Shown: positions 9,722 through 19,047 of the stretch, piece after piece | Position numbering within the stretch: position 1 is the first letter of the stretch | Layout: every line of letters begins with the position of its first letter | Source: JANQTF01 sp041741415 | Lineage (GTDB): Bacteria > Bacteroidota > Bacteroidia > J057 | Assembly (NCBI GenBank): GCA_041741415.1 | Contig: JBGSKC010000007.1 | Coordinates: 5,796-69,795, forward strand | DNA: 64,000 nt | Direction of reading: 5' to 3' | The notes under the pieces: generated by a model | What the model was told of the DNA's origin: nothing | Database searches by the model: none | The model's input: the letters and a program-made list of their open reading frames with translations, nothing else | Program-made: the position numbers and the translations under genes

Positions 9722-11176
9722 ATGCTCAATCGCATCCTTTTCGCCTGCTTCCTCGTGTTTGCAGGATCCCCGCTGCTGGCTCAGCCCAGTTCCGAGACCT
9801 CCTGGGACCTTCGTCGCTGCCTGGAATATGCCCTTGAAAACAACCTGAGCCTTCAACAAGCTCAACTCAACCTCGAAAGCAACGGCATCGAGCTGGAGCG
9901 TAACCGCGCCAGCAGGTATCCAAACCTCAACGCCGGCTTTGGATTCGGCTCCAACTTTGGCTACACAGTAAACCCGTTTACCAATGAGTTTACCTCCCAG
10001 GGAATTCAGAGCCTGAATGGCGGCATTCAAAGCAACATAACGGTGTACCAATTTGGCAGGATTACCCAATCCATTACCCAGGCCGAGGTAAATCAGCAGG
10101 TTTCCCGCCTCGATCTTCATCAGGCCGAATACGACCTGATGCTGAATGTGACGCTGGCCTACCTGGACATTATCCGCAACCAGGAACTGGTGAAAAGCGC
10201 TGAAATTCAGGTGGGTTCTACCCGCCAGCAACGCGACAGAACAGCCAGGCTGGTAGAGGCCGGCTCATTGCCCCGGGCGGATTTGCTCCAAATCGAGGCT
10301 CAAATTGCCACCGACGAATTGAACCTGCTCAACACCCGCAACCAACTGGAGACGGCCTTCCTGACCTTGATGCAATTGCTTCAGCTTGATCCGGCACAGC
10401 CCTTCGGGATTCAGGCGGTTGAGGCTGAGATCCCTGTAAACGACATTTTCGAACTGGAAATGACTGAGATCTATGCAATCGCCGAGGGCACCATGCCTTC
10501 TGTTGCCAGCGCGGATCTTCAGGTGCGGTCGGCACAGCTGGGCGAGAATATCGCCAAAACAGGCTTGCTCCCCAGTATTTCTGCTTCGGGGTCGGTGGGG
10601 ACTGGCTGGGCGTCGGGCCGGAGCATTCCGAGCGGAAGGCAAATCACGATTTTAGATACAGCGAGCGTGTTTGCTTCTTTAGGAGGATCCGCCTTTCAGG
10701 AGATTCGCCTTGCGAATAGCTTTGTATCTCCTGAGTTCGTCGATTATTCCTTTGGAAACCAGGTGAGCGATAATATCAACGCCTCCTTCAACCTGAGCTT
10801 AAACATTCCCATTTACAACCGTTTCCAAAATGAGGCCGCCATTCAGCAGGCTGGGATCTCACGCAAGCAAGCCGAACTGACGGCGTTGCAGGAGCGGCAG
10901 CGGCTGGAGCAAACCATCCAGCAGGCCTACGTCCAGGCAAGGTCGGCGTATGGAACCTACACCTCTACCCAAAAGCAGTTGACTGCCCTGGAACTCGCCT
11001 TCCAGAACACGGAGCGGCAGTTCAACCTTGGGGCTGCTAATTCGCTGGAATACCTGGTGGCCAAAAACAACCTGGAGCGCGCCCGAAACGACCTTGTTCA
11101 AGCCAAATATGCTTATTTGTTCAGGGCCAAGGTTCTTGACTTCTACCAGGGCAAACCGCTTGATTCTGACGAATAA
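9722..11176 (+). CDS. TolC family outer-membrane efflux protein
   Basis: The 484-residue protein has a signal peptide (LFACFLVFAGSPLLAQ) followed by two halves of long coiled-coil helices with beta-barrel strands, the OEP duplication typical of TolC. Motifs include WDLRRCLEYALENNLSLQQA at the N-terminus and EYLVAKNNLERARNDLVQAKY near the C-terminus. TolC proteins form the outer-membrane duct of tripartite exporters. No membrane-fusion protein or inner-membrane pump is adjacent, so the substrate cannot be inferred. A terminator follows. Confidence 0.93.
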   Translation: MLNRILFACFLVFAGSPLLAQPSSETSWDLRRCLEYALENNLSLQQAQLNLESNGIELERNRASRYPNLNAGFGFGSNFGYTVNPFTNEFTSQGIQSLNGGIQSNITVYQFGRITQSITQAEVNQQVSRLDLHQAEYDLMLNVTLAYLDIIRNQELVKSAEIQVGSTRQQRDRTARLVEAGSLPRADLLQIEAQIATDELNLLNTRNQLETAFLTLMQLLQLDPAQPFGIQAVEAEIPVNDIFELEMTEIYAIAEGTMPSVASADLQVRSAQLGENIAKTGLLPSISASGSVGTGWASGRSIPSGRQITILDTASVFASLGGSAFQEIRLANSFVSPEFVDYSFGNQVSDNINASFNLSLNIPIYNRFQNEAAIQQAGISRKQAELTALQERQRLEQTIQQAYVQARSAYGTYTSTQKQLTALELAFQNTERQFNLGAANSLEYLVAKNNLERARNDLVQAKYAYLFRAKVLDFYQGKPLDSDE

Positions 11177-11243
11177 GCCCAATCTTCTCTCATCTTCAGT
11201 CTGGTTTGCCTGTATCCAAAGGCCAGGAAAGAAAAATAAAGCG

Positions 11244-11280
11244 AAAACCAACCTTGCGTGCCGGGGTTGGTTTTCCTGTT
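11244..11280 (+). terminator. Probable terminator after the TolC-like gene
   Basis: A 10-bp stem (aaaaccaacc at 11244-11253, ggttggtttt at 11265-11274) with an 11-base loop ends in T residues, 68 bases past the stop codon. Confidence 0.6.
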
Positions 11281-11424
11281 TGAAGGCCTCTTCAAAGGGC
11301 GTAGATTCGAAGAAAGTTTGGAAGGAAGGGAGCATTCCGGCAGACTTTGAACTAATTTTTTAGCATCTTCGTAGCAGGCCTCCGGTTATTGGTCCTGGGG
11401 TGAAGGCGAACGTAGCATTGGCAC

Positions 11425-13680
11425 ATGAACAACGTTGATTTTTTACAAGAACTAAACCCTGCCCAACGAGCGGCGGTGATGAACGTGGATGGCCCTCAGA
11501 TGGTCATTGCTGGTGCGGGCTCCGGGAAAACGCGGGTTCTGACCTACCGGCTGGCCTTTATTCTGAGCCAGGGGCTGGCGGACCCGCAGGAGCTGCTTGC
11601 CCTCACCTTCACCAACAAGGCAGCCCGCGAGATGAAAGAAAGAATCTTTCAGCTCATTGGCCCGGAGGCCAAGAGCATCGTGATGGGAACCTTCCACTCC
11701 ATTTTCAGCCGGATTTTGAGGGTGGAAGCAGAAAAAATCGGCTATACCAAGGCCTTCACCATCTACGACTCCGACGACTCCAACCGCTTCATCAAGAGCC
11801 TGCTCAAAGAGCGCAACCTCGACGACAAGGTGTTCAAGCCGAAAGTCATTCAGCATGCCATTTCCTCAGCCAAAAACAGGCTGGTGAGCCCGCAGGAATA
11901 CAAAGAATTCGCCACCGACGACTTTAACCTTCAGGTGGCCAATCTCTTTGAAGCCTATGAGCAACGGTTGTTCAAGGCGAATGCAATGGATTTTGACGAC
12001 CTGCTGATCAAGCCCATTGTCCTGTTCAAATCCCATCCCAACATCCTCTACAAATACCAGCACCGTTTCAAGTACATTCTGGTGGACGAGTATCAGGACA
12101 CCAACCATGCACAGTATATCCTGACCAACATGCTGGCTGCAGCCCACCAAAATATCTGTGTGGTGGGGGATGATGCCCAGAGCATTTATGCCTTTCGCGG
12201 AGCCAACATCCAGAACATCCTCAACCTCAAGAAGGACTACTCTGAGCTGGAGGTATATAAACTGGAGCAAAACTACCGCTCCACCCAAACCATTGTGCAG
12301 GCGGCCAACTCCGTGATTGCCTACAACCGCGACCAAATCCCCAAGCGCGTTTTTACAGAAAACGACGAGGGAGATAAAATCATGGTGGTAGAGGCCAACA
12401 GTGAGCAGGAAGAAGCCAGGCGGGTGGCGGGACTGATTCGCGAGCAGCGCCAGATCTACAGCTTTTTTAACAAAGACTTCGCTATTCTTTATCGCACCAA
12501 TGCCCAAAGCAGGGCCATGGAAGACGAGTTGCGGCGAAGCAGCATTCCTTATAAAGTATTCGGCGGGTTATCATTTTACCAGCGAAAGGAGATCAAAGAC
12601 ATGGTCGCCTACTTCAAGCTGGCAGTCAACCCGGTTGATGAGGCAGCCCTCGACCGCGTGATTAACTACCCGGCAAGGGGGATCGGCAAGTCTTCTATGG
12701 ATGCCATCACGGTATTTGCCGACACCAACCAGCTCGGCCTCTGGGAAACCCTGCTCCAGATCGAACGGGTTGGACTCGGGGGCAGGATCGCAGGAAAAAT
12801 CAAAGAATTTGTCCTGATGATCAAGGACTTTGGCATTTGCTGCAAGAAGAACGACGCCTTTTTCGCCGCCAACTACATCGCCAAAAACTCCGGCATTCTC
12901 AAAGAGCTTCATGGAACCAAAGACGCGGAGGACCTGGCCCGCTGGGAAAACGTGCAGGAACTGCTCAACTCCACCCAGGGCTTTGTGGAAAGCCCCGACA
13001 ACGAGGACCGCAGCATGGAGGCCTTCCTGGCAGATATTTCCCTGTTTACTGACCAGGACCAGGTGATCGAAGACAACGACTACGTGACCCTGATGACCAT
13101 TCACTCGGCCAAGGGGCTGGAGTTCAAGTCGGTGTTCATTGTGGGAATGGAAGAAACCTTGTTTCCCAGCGGAATGGCCATGGAAACGAGGGCGGATCTG
13201 GAGGAAGAGCGGCGGCTGTTCTATGTGGCGGTGACCCGGGCGGAAAAAATGCTGACGATGAGCTATGCCCGGTCGCGGTATCGTTTCGGGCAAATGCAGT
13301 TTAATGAGCGGAGCCGTTTTCTGGAAGAAATCGATGCGCAGTTTCTCCGGCTTCCTGACCAGGCGGCGCGCCGGGAGGTAAACACAGGCGATGCCAACAC
13401 CCGCCGGGGGGTAGTGTCGCCGGAGGACATGGCTGCGCGGCGCATCCGGCGGGTGCACCGGGCGGCTGCCATGGACCCCGGCCAGCCGGATGCCAGCTTC
13501 GAAGCCTCTGACCCCAAACAGATCCGGGCGGGGCAGCGTGTTCGCCACCAGAAATTTGGCACCGGAAATGTGCTTCGCATTGAAGAAGACGCCTCAGGGC
13601 TGAAGGCCACGGTAGAATTTGAGGACAAAGGCCAGCGGGTGCTTCTGCTGAAATTTGCCAAGCTGCAAATTCTGAGCTGA
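11425..13680 (+). CDS. pcrA: ATP-dependent 3'-5' DNA helicase UvrD/PcrA (superfamily I)
   Basis: The 751-residue protein has the full SF1A motif set: LNPAQRAAV (Q motif), AGAGSGKTRV (Walker A), LVDEYQDTN (Walker B), VGDDAQSIYAFRGA, LEQNYRST, TIHSAKGLEFKSVF and the closing RRLFYVAVTRA. The C-terminal ~60 residues (AGQRVRHQKFGTGNVLRIEED) form the Tudor-like tail used by PcrA/UvrD to contact RNA polymerase. It unwinds DNA in nucleotide excision repair, mismatch repair and clearance of stalled replication or transcription. Length is typical. The gene is monocistronic in appearance. Confidence 0.96.
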   Translation: MNNVDFLQELNPAQRAAVMNVDGPQMVIAGAGSGKTRVLTYRLAFILSQGLADPQELLALTFTNKAAREMKERIFQLIGPEAKSIVMGTFHSIFSRILRVEAEKIGYTKAFTIYDSDDSNRFIKSLLKERNLDDKVFKPKVIQHAISSAKNRLVSPQEYKEFATDDFNLQVANLFEAYEQRLFKANAMDFDDLLIKPIVLFKSHPNILYKYQHRFKYILVDEYQDTNHAQYILTNMLAAAHQNICVVGDDAQSIYAFRGANIQNILNLKKDYSELEVYKLEQNYRSTQTIVQAANSVIAYNRDQIPKRVFTENDEGDKIMVVEANSEQEEARRVAGLIREQRQIYSFFNKDFAILYRTNAQSRAMEDELRRSSIPYKVFGGLSFYQRKEIKDMVAYFKLAVNPVDEAALDRVINYPARGIGKSSMDAITVFADTNQLGLWETLLQIERVGLGGRIAGKIKEFVLMIKDFGICCKKNDAFFAANYIAKNSGILKELHGTKDAEDLARWENVQELLNSTQGFVESPDNEDRSMEAFLADISLFTDQDQVIEDNDYVTLMTIHSAKGLEFKSVFIVGMEETLFPSGMAMETRADLEEERRLFYVAVTRAEKMLTMSYARSRYRFGQMQFNERSRFLEEIDAQFLRLPDQAARREVNTGDANTRRGVVSPEDMAARRIRRVHRAAAMDPGQPDASFEASDPKQIRAGQRVRHQKFGTGNVLRIEEDASGLKATVEFEDKGQRVLLLKFAKLQILS

Positions 13681-13724
13681 GCAGCTTCAGTCTGTTGCTG
13701 CACCAAAAACGTATATTAGCACCT

Positions 13725-14810
13725 ATGAGAATCGCCAATCCACTCTACGACAACGCGTTCAAATACCTCATGTCCAACGACCGGCTGGCCCGCAAGGTGC
13801 TGTCTGTGATCCTGGACCGGGAAGTGCTTGACCTGGAGTTAACCCAGCAGGAAGTGGTGGTAGAAGACAATGAGCGGCAATTCACCTTATACCGGCTCGA
13901 TTTTAAGGCAAGAATCCGGACAGAAAACGGCGGCACAGAGATCGTGCTGATAGAGCTCCAAAAATCCAAGCTCCCTACCAACGTGCTTCGATTCCGAAGT
14001 TACCTGAGCGCTGCCTATAGCCACCATTCCAAAAAAAGCAAGCTTAGCCCGGCCGCTGCCGGCCAGCCTGCGGGTAGCAACCCAGCCTTGCCGCGAATCG
14101 AACAGGAGCCTGTTTATCCCATCATTTCGATCTACATCATGGGGTACAACATCGAGGACCTTCCTGTGATGGCAGCCAAGGTGGACAGAAAGGTGATTGA
14201 TATTTCCGAGAAAAAGGAGCTGGATATTAACAGTGACTTTGTCAACCTCCTCACCCATACCTGCTACGTTCTCCAGATCAGGCGTTTGCCCAAAGAGCGG
14301 AGAACGCGCATAGAGCAATTTCTTACCCTGTTCAATCAGGCATGGATAAGCGATCAGAACTATATTTTGGATCTGGAAGAGGTGCCTGAGGAATTTGCTG
14401 ATATCGCCAAGCACCTCCAAACCCCGCTGCTGGAGGAGGACATGAGAAATAAACTCCTGGCAGAACAGGAGTTGGAAGAATTATTCGCTATCCAGGAAGC
14501 AGAAGTAAAAATTCTCATGCAGCAGATTGATGGCATCCGCTCTGAGTATGAAGAAGTTAAAGCCAGGGCTGAGGAACAAAGAGCCAGGGCTGAGGAAGAA
14601 AGAGCCAGGGCTGAGGAAGAAAAAGCCAGGGCTGAGGAACAAAAAGCCAGGGCTGAGGAACAAAGAGCCAGAGCTGATGAGGAAAAAGCCAAGGCTGAGG
14701 AAGAGCGCCGTCAAAAGCAGGCAGCCATTCGCCTGATGAGGGAATCTGGAATTCCCATAGAACAAATTGCCCGTGTCCTTGGCATAGACCCACAGGAAGC
14801 GAAGGGCTGA
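13725..14810 (+). CDS. Rpn/PD-(D/E)xK nuclease-family protein with repetitive charged tail
   Basis: About 361 residues from the ATG at 13725. The N-terminal third starts with the typical NPLYDNAFKYLMSN. It contains a PD-(D/E)xK-like core with an Asp in YRLDFKARI and the IELQKSK motif, as in Rpn recombination-promoting nucleases and their relatives formerly called transposases. The central region is helical. Residues ~275-330 are seven near-exact heptads of the type RAEEERA/KAEEQKA encoded by a 21-bp tandem repeat, predicting a coiled coil. The C-terminus (LMRESGIPIEQIARVLGI) looks like a small helix-turn-helix. Such genes are often multicopy in Bacteroidota genomes. Nuclease activity is inferred, not shown. 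Confidence 0.85.
   Translation: MRIANPLYDNAFKYLMSNDRLARKVLSVILDREVLDLELTQQEVVVEDNERQFTLYRLDFKARIRTENGGTEIVLIELQKSKLPTNVLRFRSYLSAAYSHHSKKSKLSPAAAGQPAGSNPALPRIEQEPVYPIISIYIMGYNIEDLPVMAAKVDRKVIDISEKKELDINSDFVNLLTHTCYVLQIRRLPKERRTRIEQFLTLFNQAWISDQNYILDLEEVPEEFADIAKHLQTPLLEEDMRNKLLAEQELEELFAIQEAEVKILMQQIDGIRSEYEEVKARAEEQRARAEEERARAEEEKARAEEQKARAEEQRARADEEKAKAEEERRQKQAAIRLMRESGIPIEQIARVLGIDPQEAKG
14562..14708 (+). repeat. 21-bp tandem repeat inside the Rpn-like gene
   Basis: About seven copies of a 21-bp unit (core agccagggctgaggaa) differ only at a few positions. They are in frame and give AEEQRAR/AEEERAR heptads. Copy number could vary by slippage without breaking the frame. Confidence 0.9.
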
Positions 14811-14814
14811 AAAG

Positions 14815-16215
14815 TCATTTTCCGGCAAACTCTCTTACCGCAGCCACATAAGCCGAGGCTACTTCCTGAACCCGCGAGGACACCCATCGTCCCTCTATTT
14901 TGAGATCACGCTGATTAAGCCGAAACACTTCCGACCGTGCGTCCTGGCACAAACTTTCTCCATAGCAAACCGGCCCGCTGATCAGCCTGGTCAGCGTGAG
15001 GTTCCTGGCAAAGACCCCGGGCTCTCCTGCCGGAAGGGAGGAAACAGTCAAATAGGCCAGATCCGCGTCTATTGCAACTGGTGCAACGCCTGTGAGGCGC
15101 TCACTTTGCCGCACAAATGCCGCCGACAGTTGGATCGACTGCTCAAGATCGTCTGTCAGGAGCATCCGCAGCAGCATCACACGGTCTTCCACTTCGTCCA
15201 ATTCCCCAAACAGAAAAGCGCCTGGCACAAAAGCCATGCTATAATTTGCTTTTCCGGGCAAATAGGCCCTGCCTTGCTGCGTTACGGCCCAGTTTGGAAG
15301 ATCCACATTATAGTGAATCATCAAAGTTACATCCGGCTGAAAGGCCCGGATCATGTCTGCTCTTGCTTTCAGGTCGGATCGGTTGAAGTAGGTTCGGAAA
15401 ATCATGGCATCAGAGGCCCGGGAAGTCCACCACATCATTTGGGCGGATTTCATTTTTCCTTGCGCCACTGCCTGCCGCAGGGTGTCGGGAAAGGCTACCT
15501 GCTTCCAGGTGGCAAAGTCGAGGCCGTGGGCTGCCACGCCGGGAGATTCCCGGGTGAGAAGCACTTCAGCGCCCAGGTTTTCCAGTGAGTCGCGAATGAT
15601 CATGGCAGTGGCCAACGTGAGCTCCGATTCATAAAACCCAATTCGCTGCCCGTTTGTCTGGGTGGAGGGTGCCATCACAATGGCCTTGCCTTCTACCCCC
15701 TGTGCAAATTCCAGGTCACCGGCCATGTGGCCGGGGTCGAGGGCGATTCGCCAGCCGGCAAGCGGCCTGGATGAATCGGAAGGAACCTCTTTAGCCGATA
15801 ATACAGGCGGAATAGAAGCCATTGGGTTGGCCCCTTTAGACACGTAGCGGGCAACCAGGGAATCAAGCGGGAGGGTTGACAACCAGTGCTTCCAGATGGC
15901 CTGCTCGGAGGGGAAAAGAACAAACTCAGGCTGGCCATACTTCCGCTGTTCCGCACTGGCGAATAAAAGGAGCGTGTCATTTTGCCAGGAAAAAAGGGCC
16001 GAAAGCCGTTCATCTGCGAGCAGGAGAGAATCTGTGGGCCGGGAAAAGGGCTGGGCAAAGCCATTGGCCAGCACCAGGCAGCACAACAAAAAGGAGCCAC
16101 CATGGAGGAGGCTCCTTCGCTTACTATTCCTATCAAGGACTCCCAACAAGGAGTTGGCCCTGCCTCGGCAGGCCTGTGTAACTGAGTTCAAGGTTTGTTT
16201 AGATTCTTTGAGCAT
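14815..16215 (-). CDS. N-acetylmuramoyl-L-alanine amidase-like protein (amidase_3 fold)
   Basis: The protein has about 466 residues from the ATG at 16215. A hydrophobic stretch (FLLCCLVLANGFAQ) around residues 45-58 looks like a signal peptide, so a later non-ATG start is possible. The second half holds the zinc-amidase core: RIALDPGHMAGD (first His), GFYESELTLATAMI (Glu), LLTRESPG and MIHYNVD (second His). Amidases of this type cleave the bond between MurNAc and the stem peptide. The ~180-residue N-terminal segment is unassigned. The AhpD-like gene lies just upstream on the same strand. Confidence 0.82.
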   Translation of the reverse strand: MLKESKQTLNSVTQACRGRANSLLGVLDRNSKRRSLLHGGSFLLCCLVLANGFAQPFSRPTDSLLLADERLSALFSWQNDTLLLFASAEQRKYGQPEFVLFPSEQAIWKHWLSTLPLDSLVARYVSKGANPMASIPPVLSAKEVPSDSSRPLAGWRIALDPGHMAGDLEFAQGVEGKAIVMAPSTQTNGQRIGFYESELTLATAMIIRDSLENLGAEVLLTRESPGVAAHGLDFATWKQVAFPDTLRQAVAQGKMKSAQMMWWTSRASDAMIFRTYFNRSDLKARADMIRAFQPDVTLMIHYNVDLPNWAVTQQGRAYLPGKANYSMAFVPGAFLFGELDEVEDRVMLLRMLLTDDLEQSIQLSAAFVRQSERLTGVAPVAIDADLAYLTVSSLPAGEPGVFARNLTLTRLISGPVCYGESLCQDARSEVFRLNQRDLKIEGRWVSSRVQEVASAYVAAVREFAGK

Positions 16216-16267
16216 CAACAACTTAGGTAAAATAAGGGTGGTTTCCCGGCCTGAAAAATGGGTTTTC

Positions 16268-16630
16268 TTACGCTTCCTCTGTGCCTGCAGCGCTGGCAAT
16301 CAATTCGTCCAAAAACACATATGCACGGCGAAGATGAGGAATCACGATGGTGCCTCCAACGAGGAGAGAAATCTCGAAAATTTCAACCAATTCCGCCTCA
16401 GTAGCACCTTCCTGCCAGGCGCTTTGAATGTGGTAACGAACGCAATCGTCGCAACGAAGCACCATGGAAGCCGACAACCCCACTAATTCCTTCGTTTTTT
16501 TATCGAGCGCCCCATCCTGGTAGGTGTTACTGTCCAGGTTGAACATCCGCTTGATGATCTTGGAGTCTCCTCCCAGGATGCGGGCATTCATTCGCTCCCG
16601 AAATTCATTGAAAGATTGAACCTCGCTCAT
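16268..16630 (-). CDS. Carboxymuconolactone decarboxylase (AhpD-like) family protein
   Basis: From the ATG at 16630 the product is 120 residues. It contains the family's CxxC redox pair in RCDDCVRYHIQSAW followed by a conserved His, in an all-helical domain. Relatives include AhpD-type alkylhydroperoxidases and gamma-carboxymuconolactone decarboxylases; the CxxC and small size favour an AhpD-like peroxide or thiol redox role. The amidase gene follows 52 bases downstream on the same strand. Confidence 0.88.
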   Translation of the reverse strand: MSEVQSFNEFRERMNARILGGDSKIIKRMFNLDSNTYQDGALDKKTKELVGLSASMVLRCDDCVRYHIQSAWQEGATEAELVEIFEISLLVGGTIVIPHLRRAYVFLDELIASAAGTEEA

Positions 16631-16802
16631 AACGCTTTCAGATAACAGGTGAAACAGGAGATGAATTTCTCGTTCGAGCCTCAATCTTACGACATCGGCT
16701 TGAAAAGAATTTTCTGAAAATTGGGCTGGCTACCTTCTTTTGGTAGGAAAGGTTGAATAACTTGGCATCGAATCGAACCAGAGCCACCGAACTACCGCTC
16801 CC

Positions 16803-17987
16803 ATGAAGTTTTTGGAAGATGCCTCCCTTGCCGGCCGCCGTGCCTTGATCCGCGTTGATTTCAACGTGCCCCTCGACGCTGACTCTAATGTGACGGACGA
16901 CCGTCGCATTCGTGAAGCCATCCCCACCATCCAGTATATCCTCGACCAAGGAGGATCTTGTGTCCTGATGTCGCATCTCGGCAGGCCAAAGGAAGGTCCC
17001 AACGAGAAGGACAGCCTCAGGCATACCCTCTCCACCTTGCAAAATTACCTCACTGGCGACGTGTTCTTCGCCAACGATTGTATCGGGGAAGAAGCCTTTG
17101 CCATGAGCGCCGCGCTGCAGCCCGGTCAGGTGCTACTGCTGGAAAACCTCCGGTTTTACAAACAGGAAGAAAAAGGTGACGAGGCCTTCTCGGAGCAACT
17201 CGCCCGCCATGGCGACCTCTGGGTCAATGACGCATTTGGTACTGCTCACCGCGCCCACGCATCTACCACTGTTGTAGGGAAATTTTTGACAGAAAAATAC
17301 TGCGGCAAGCTTCTTCAGAAAGAAATCGAAAACGCCAACAAAGTTCTCACCAGCGAAGAACATCCCGTCTGCGCGATCATGGGCGGGGCGAAGGTGTCTG
17401 ACAAAATTCTCATCATCGAGAACCTCCTTGACCGCGTCGATTATATCCTCATCGGGGGTGGCATGGCCTACACCTTCCTGAGAGCCAAAGGCTACAAAAT
17501 CGGTAAATCCCTTGTGGAACTCGACCGCATCGCCACAGCTGCCGACCTCATCAAAACCGCCAACAAAAAAGGCGTCAAAATCCTCACGCCTGTTGATTCT
17601 GTCGTGTCCGATATTTTCGGCGAAGGAGGCAAAGTGAAGGTCGTTCGTAATGAAGACATGCCCGACGACATGATGGGCCTCGACATTGGACCTGAAACCT
17701 TCAAATATTACTACGACACCATCATGCAGTCCAAGATCATCCTTTGGAATGGTCCGATGGGCGTATTTGAAATGGAAACCTTCTCCAAAGGAACCGAGGC
17801 TGTGGCCAAAACCGTTGTGGAGGCGACCAAACACGGTGCCTTCTCCCTCATCGGAGGCGGCGACTCAGCTGCAGCCATCGCCAAATATGGCCTCGAAGAC
17901 GAAGTGTCCTACGTGTCAACTGGAGGAGGTGCTCTCCTGGAATTCCTTGAAGGACAGACGCTTCCCGGTATCGCAGCTTTGGGATAA
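16803..17987 (+). CDS. pgk: Phosphoglycerate kinase
   Basis: The 394-residue protein matches the glycolytic enzyme that transfers phosphate between 1,3-bisphosphoglycerate and ADP. Signatures are RALIRVDFNVPLD near the N-terminus, LMSHLGRPK, the hinge-region VCAIMGGAKVSDKI and the C-terminal nucleotide loop FSLIGGGDSAAAI followed by YVSTGGGALLEFLEG. Length is typical. It is transcribed alone and faces a convergent methyltransferase gene. Confidence 0.98.
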   Translation: MKFLEDASLAGRRALIRVDFNVPLDADSNVTDDRRIREAIPTIQYILDQGGSCVLMSHLGRPKEGPNEKDSLRHTLSTLQNYLTGDVFFANDCIGEEAFAMSAALQPGQVLLLENLRFYKQEEKGDEAFSEQLARHGDLWVNDAFGTAHRAHASTTVVGKFLTEKYCGKLLQKEIENANKVLTSEEHPVCAIMGGAKVSDKILIIENLLDRVDYILIGGGMAYTFLRAKGYKIGKSLVELDRIATAADLIKTANKKGVKILTPVDSVVSDIFGEGGKVKVVRNEDMPDDMMGLDIGPETFKYYYDTIMQSKIILWNGPMGVFEMETFSKGTEAVAKTVVEATKHGAFSLIGGGDSAAAIAKYGLEDEVSYVSTGGGALLEFLEGQTLPGIAALG

Positions 17988-18101
17988 CCGGGAGTGGGAC
18001 GCTGAGAGGCGAGAGATACAATAGCGGGATGTTCTGTTGGGCGAAATGCTTAACGGAGCCTACTTTAACTCCGGTTTCATTAAGCCTATGGTGCAGTGGT
18101 C

Positions 18102-18893
18102 TCACTTCACCAGGTACCAGCCTGCGGTGGTGAGAAAATTTCGCAGCCCCGGAATGGCTGCCAGCCATCTAAACTGTTCCCGCGGCTTCCAGCCAAACTT
18201 GAACTCATAGATCGGGTTGAGCAGGAAAAGGGTCTTTTTCACGATGTGAAAGCCGCTTTTCCTCACAATTCGCTCAAAGCGTTCAAGGGAAATCCCCGTC
18301 GATTGGATGTCCATCAACTCGTCGATCACGATGTTGGGCTCACCGGCGGCACGTAAAATTCCTTTGTACAATGGCCTGGGCAGCAGGTGATACCAGGGCA
18401 ACATTCCCAGCCATTTGCTCCGGCAAATCTGCTGGTGCCCCCCAAACGGCATATACCATGGTGGAAAACCGAAGAAAATGGTGCCGTCTTTGGTCAGGAA
18501 CTGTTTCAGATGCGGGATGAAAGCCTCCTGGTTAGGGATGTGTTCGATGGTATCTTTCAGCAATATCAGGTCGAAAGCACCCTGGTAGGCCGCGACGAAA
18601 TCAGCGTCATAGACGTTTTTGTATAAAAAATCCGCCTTCCCTTCGCGAATGGCTGATTCATTGAATTGACGGGCTGTCTGGATACGCCCTTCGTTCAGAT
18701 CCACTCCCAGGACTTTTATTCCTTGCTCCAGAAACGGCACGAGCACGCCCCCTTCGCCGCAACCGATTTCCATCACCCTCATGCCGGGCTGGAGCGTCAT
18801 GCCTTCGGTCAGGAATGGCAGCAGGTAGCGGCGGGCGTTATCCACCTGTTGCTGATAGCGGACATCGTAGGAGCTGTGTTGGGCAAGAGCCAT
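18102..18893 (-). CDS. Class I SAM-dependent methyltransferase
   Basis: The 263-residue protein has a Rossmann methyltransferase core with the SAM-binding motif VMEIGCGEGGVLVPF at about 40-54, an acidic end of strand 2 (VLGVDLNEGRI) and motif IV FDLILLKDTIEHIPN. The C-terminal half (FFGFPPWYMPFGGHQQI) is like UbiE/Coq5-type or polysaccharide-associated methyltransferases found in Bacteroidota. The substrate is not apparent. No biosynthetic partners adjoin it. Confidence 0.88.
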   Translation of the reverse strand: MALAQHSSYDVRYQQQVDNARRYLLPFLTEGMTLQPGMRVMEIGCGEGGVLVPFLEQGIKVLGVDLNEGRIQTARQFNESAIREGKADFLYKNVYDADFVAAYQGAFDLILLKDTIEHIPNQEAFIPHLKQFLTKDGTIFFGFPPWYMPFGGHQQICRSKWLGMLPWYHLLPRPLYKGILRAAGEPNIVIDELMDIQSTGISLERFERIVRKSGFHIVKKTLFLLNPIYEFKFGWKPREQFRWLAAIPGLRNFLTTAGWYLVK

Positions 18894-18994
18894 GAAATGC
18901 CGGTTGATCTGGAATGAGGCTGTAAACTTACTATTTTTGCCGAACCGTTCCTCTCCTAGGTTGCATGGCGGGGGAAAAGGGTGGTGTTCAACAT

Positions 18995-19024
18995 AAAAAC
19001 CCGGTCGCTGGGAGCAACCGGGCC
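18995..19024 (-). terminator. Terminator of the EF-hand protein gene
   Basis: A stem cccggt/accggg (19000-19005 and 19017-19022) is followed on the minus strand by five T (18995-18999), 24 bases past the stop of the gene ending at 19048. Confidence 0.7.
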
Positions 19025-19047
19025 TTCCTTCTGGTAAATGAAAACTG

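Noticed and set aside
12571..13548. 325-codon frame opposite the helicase
   Set aside because: Shadow of the UvrD/PcrA gene, rich in His/Pro/Arg with no domain.
18046..18087. Imperfect inverted repeat between pgk and the methyltransferase gene
   Set aside because: Broken stem (gcttaacggag/ctccggtttcattaagc) and no T tract, so not called a terminator.
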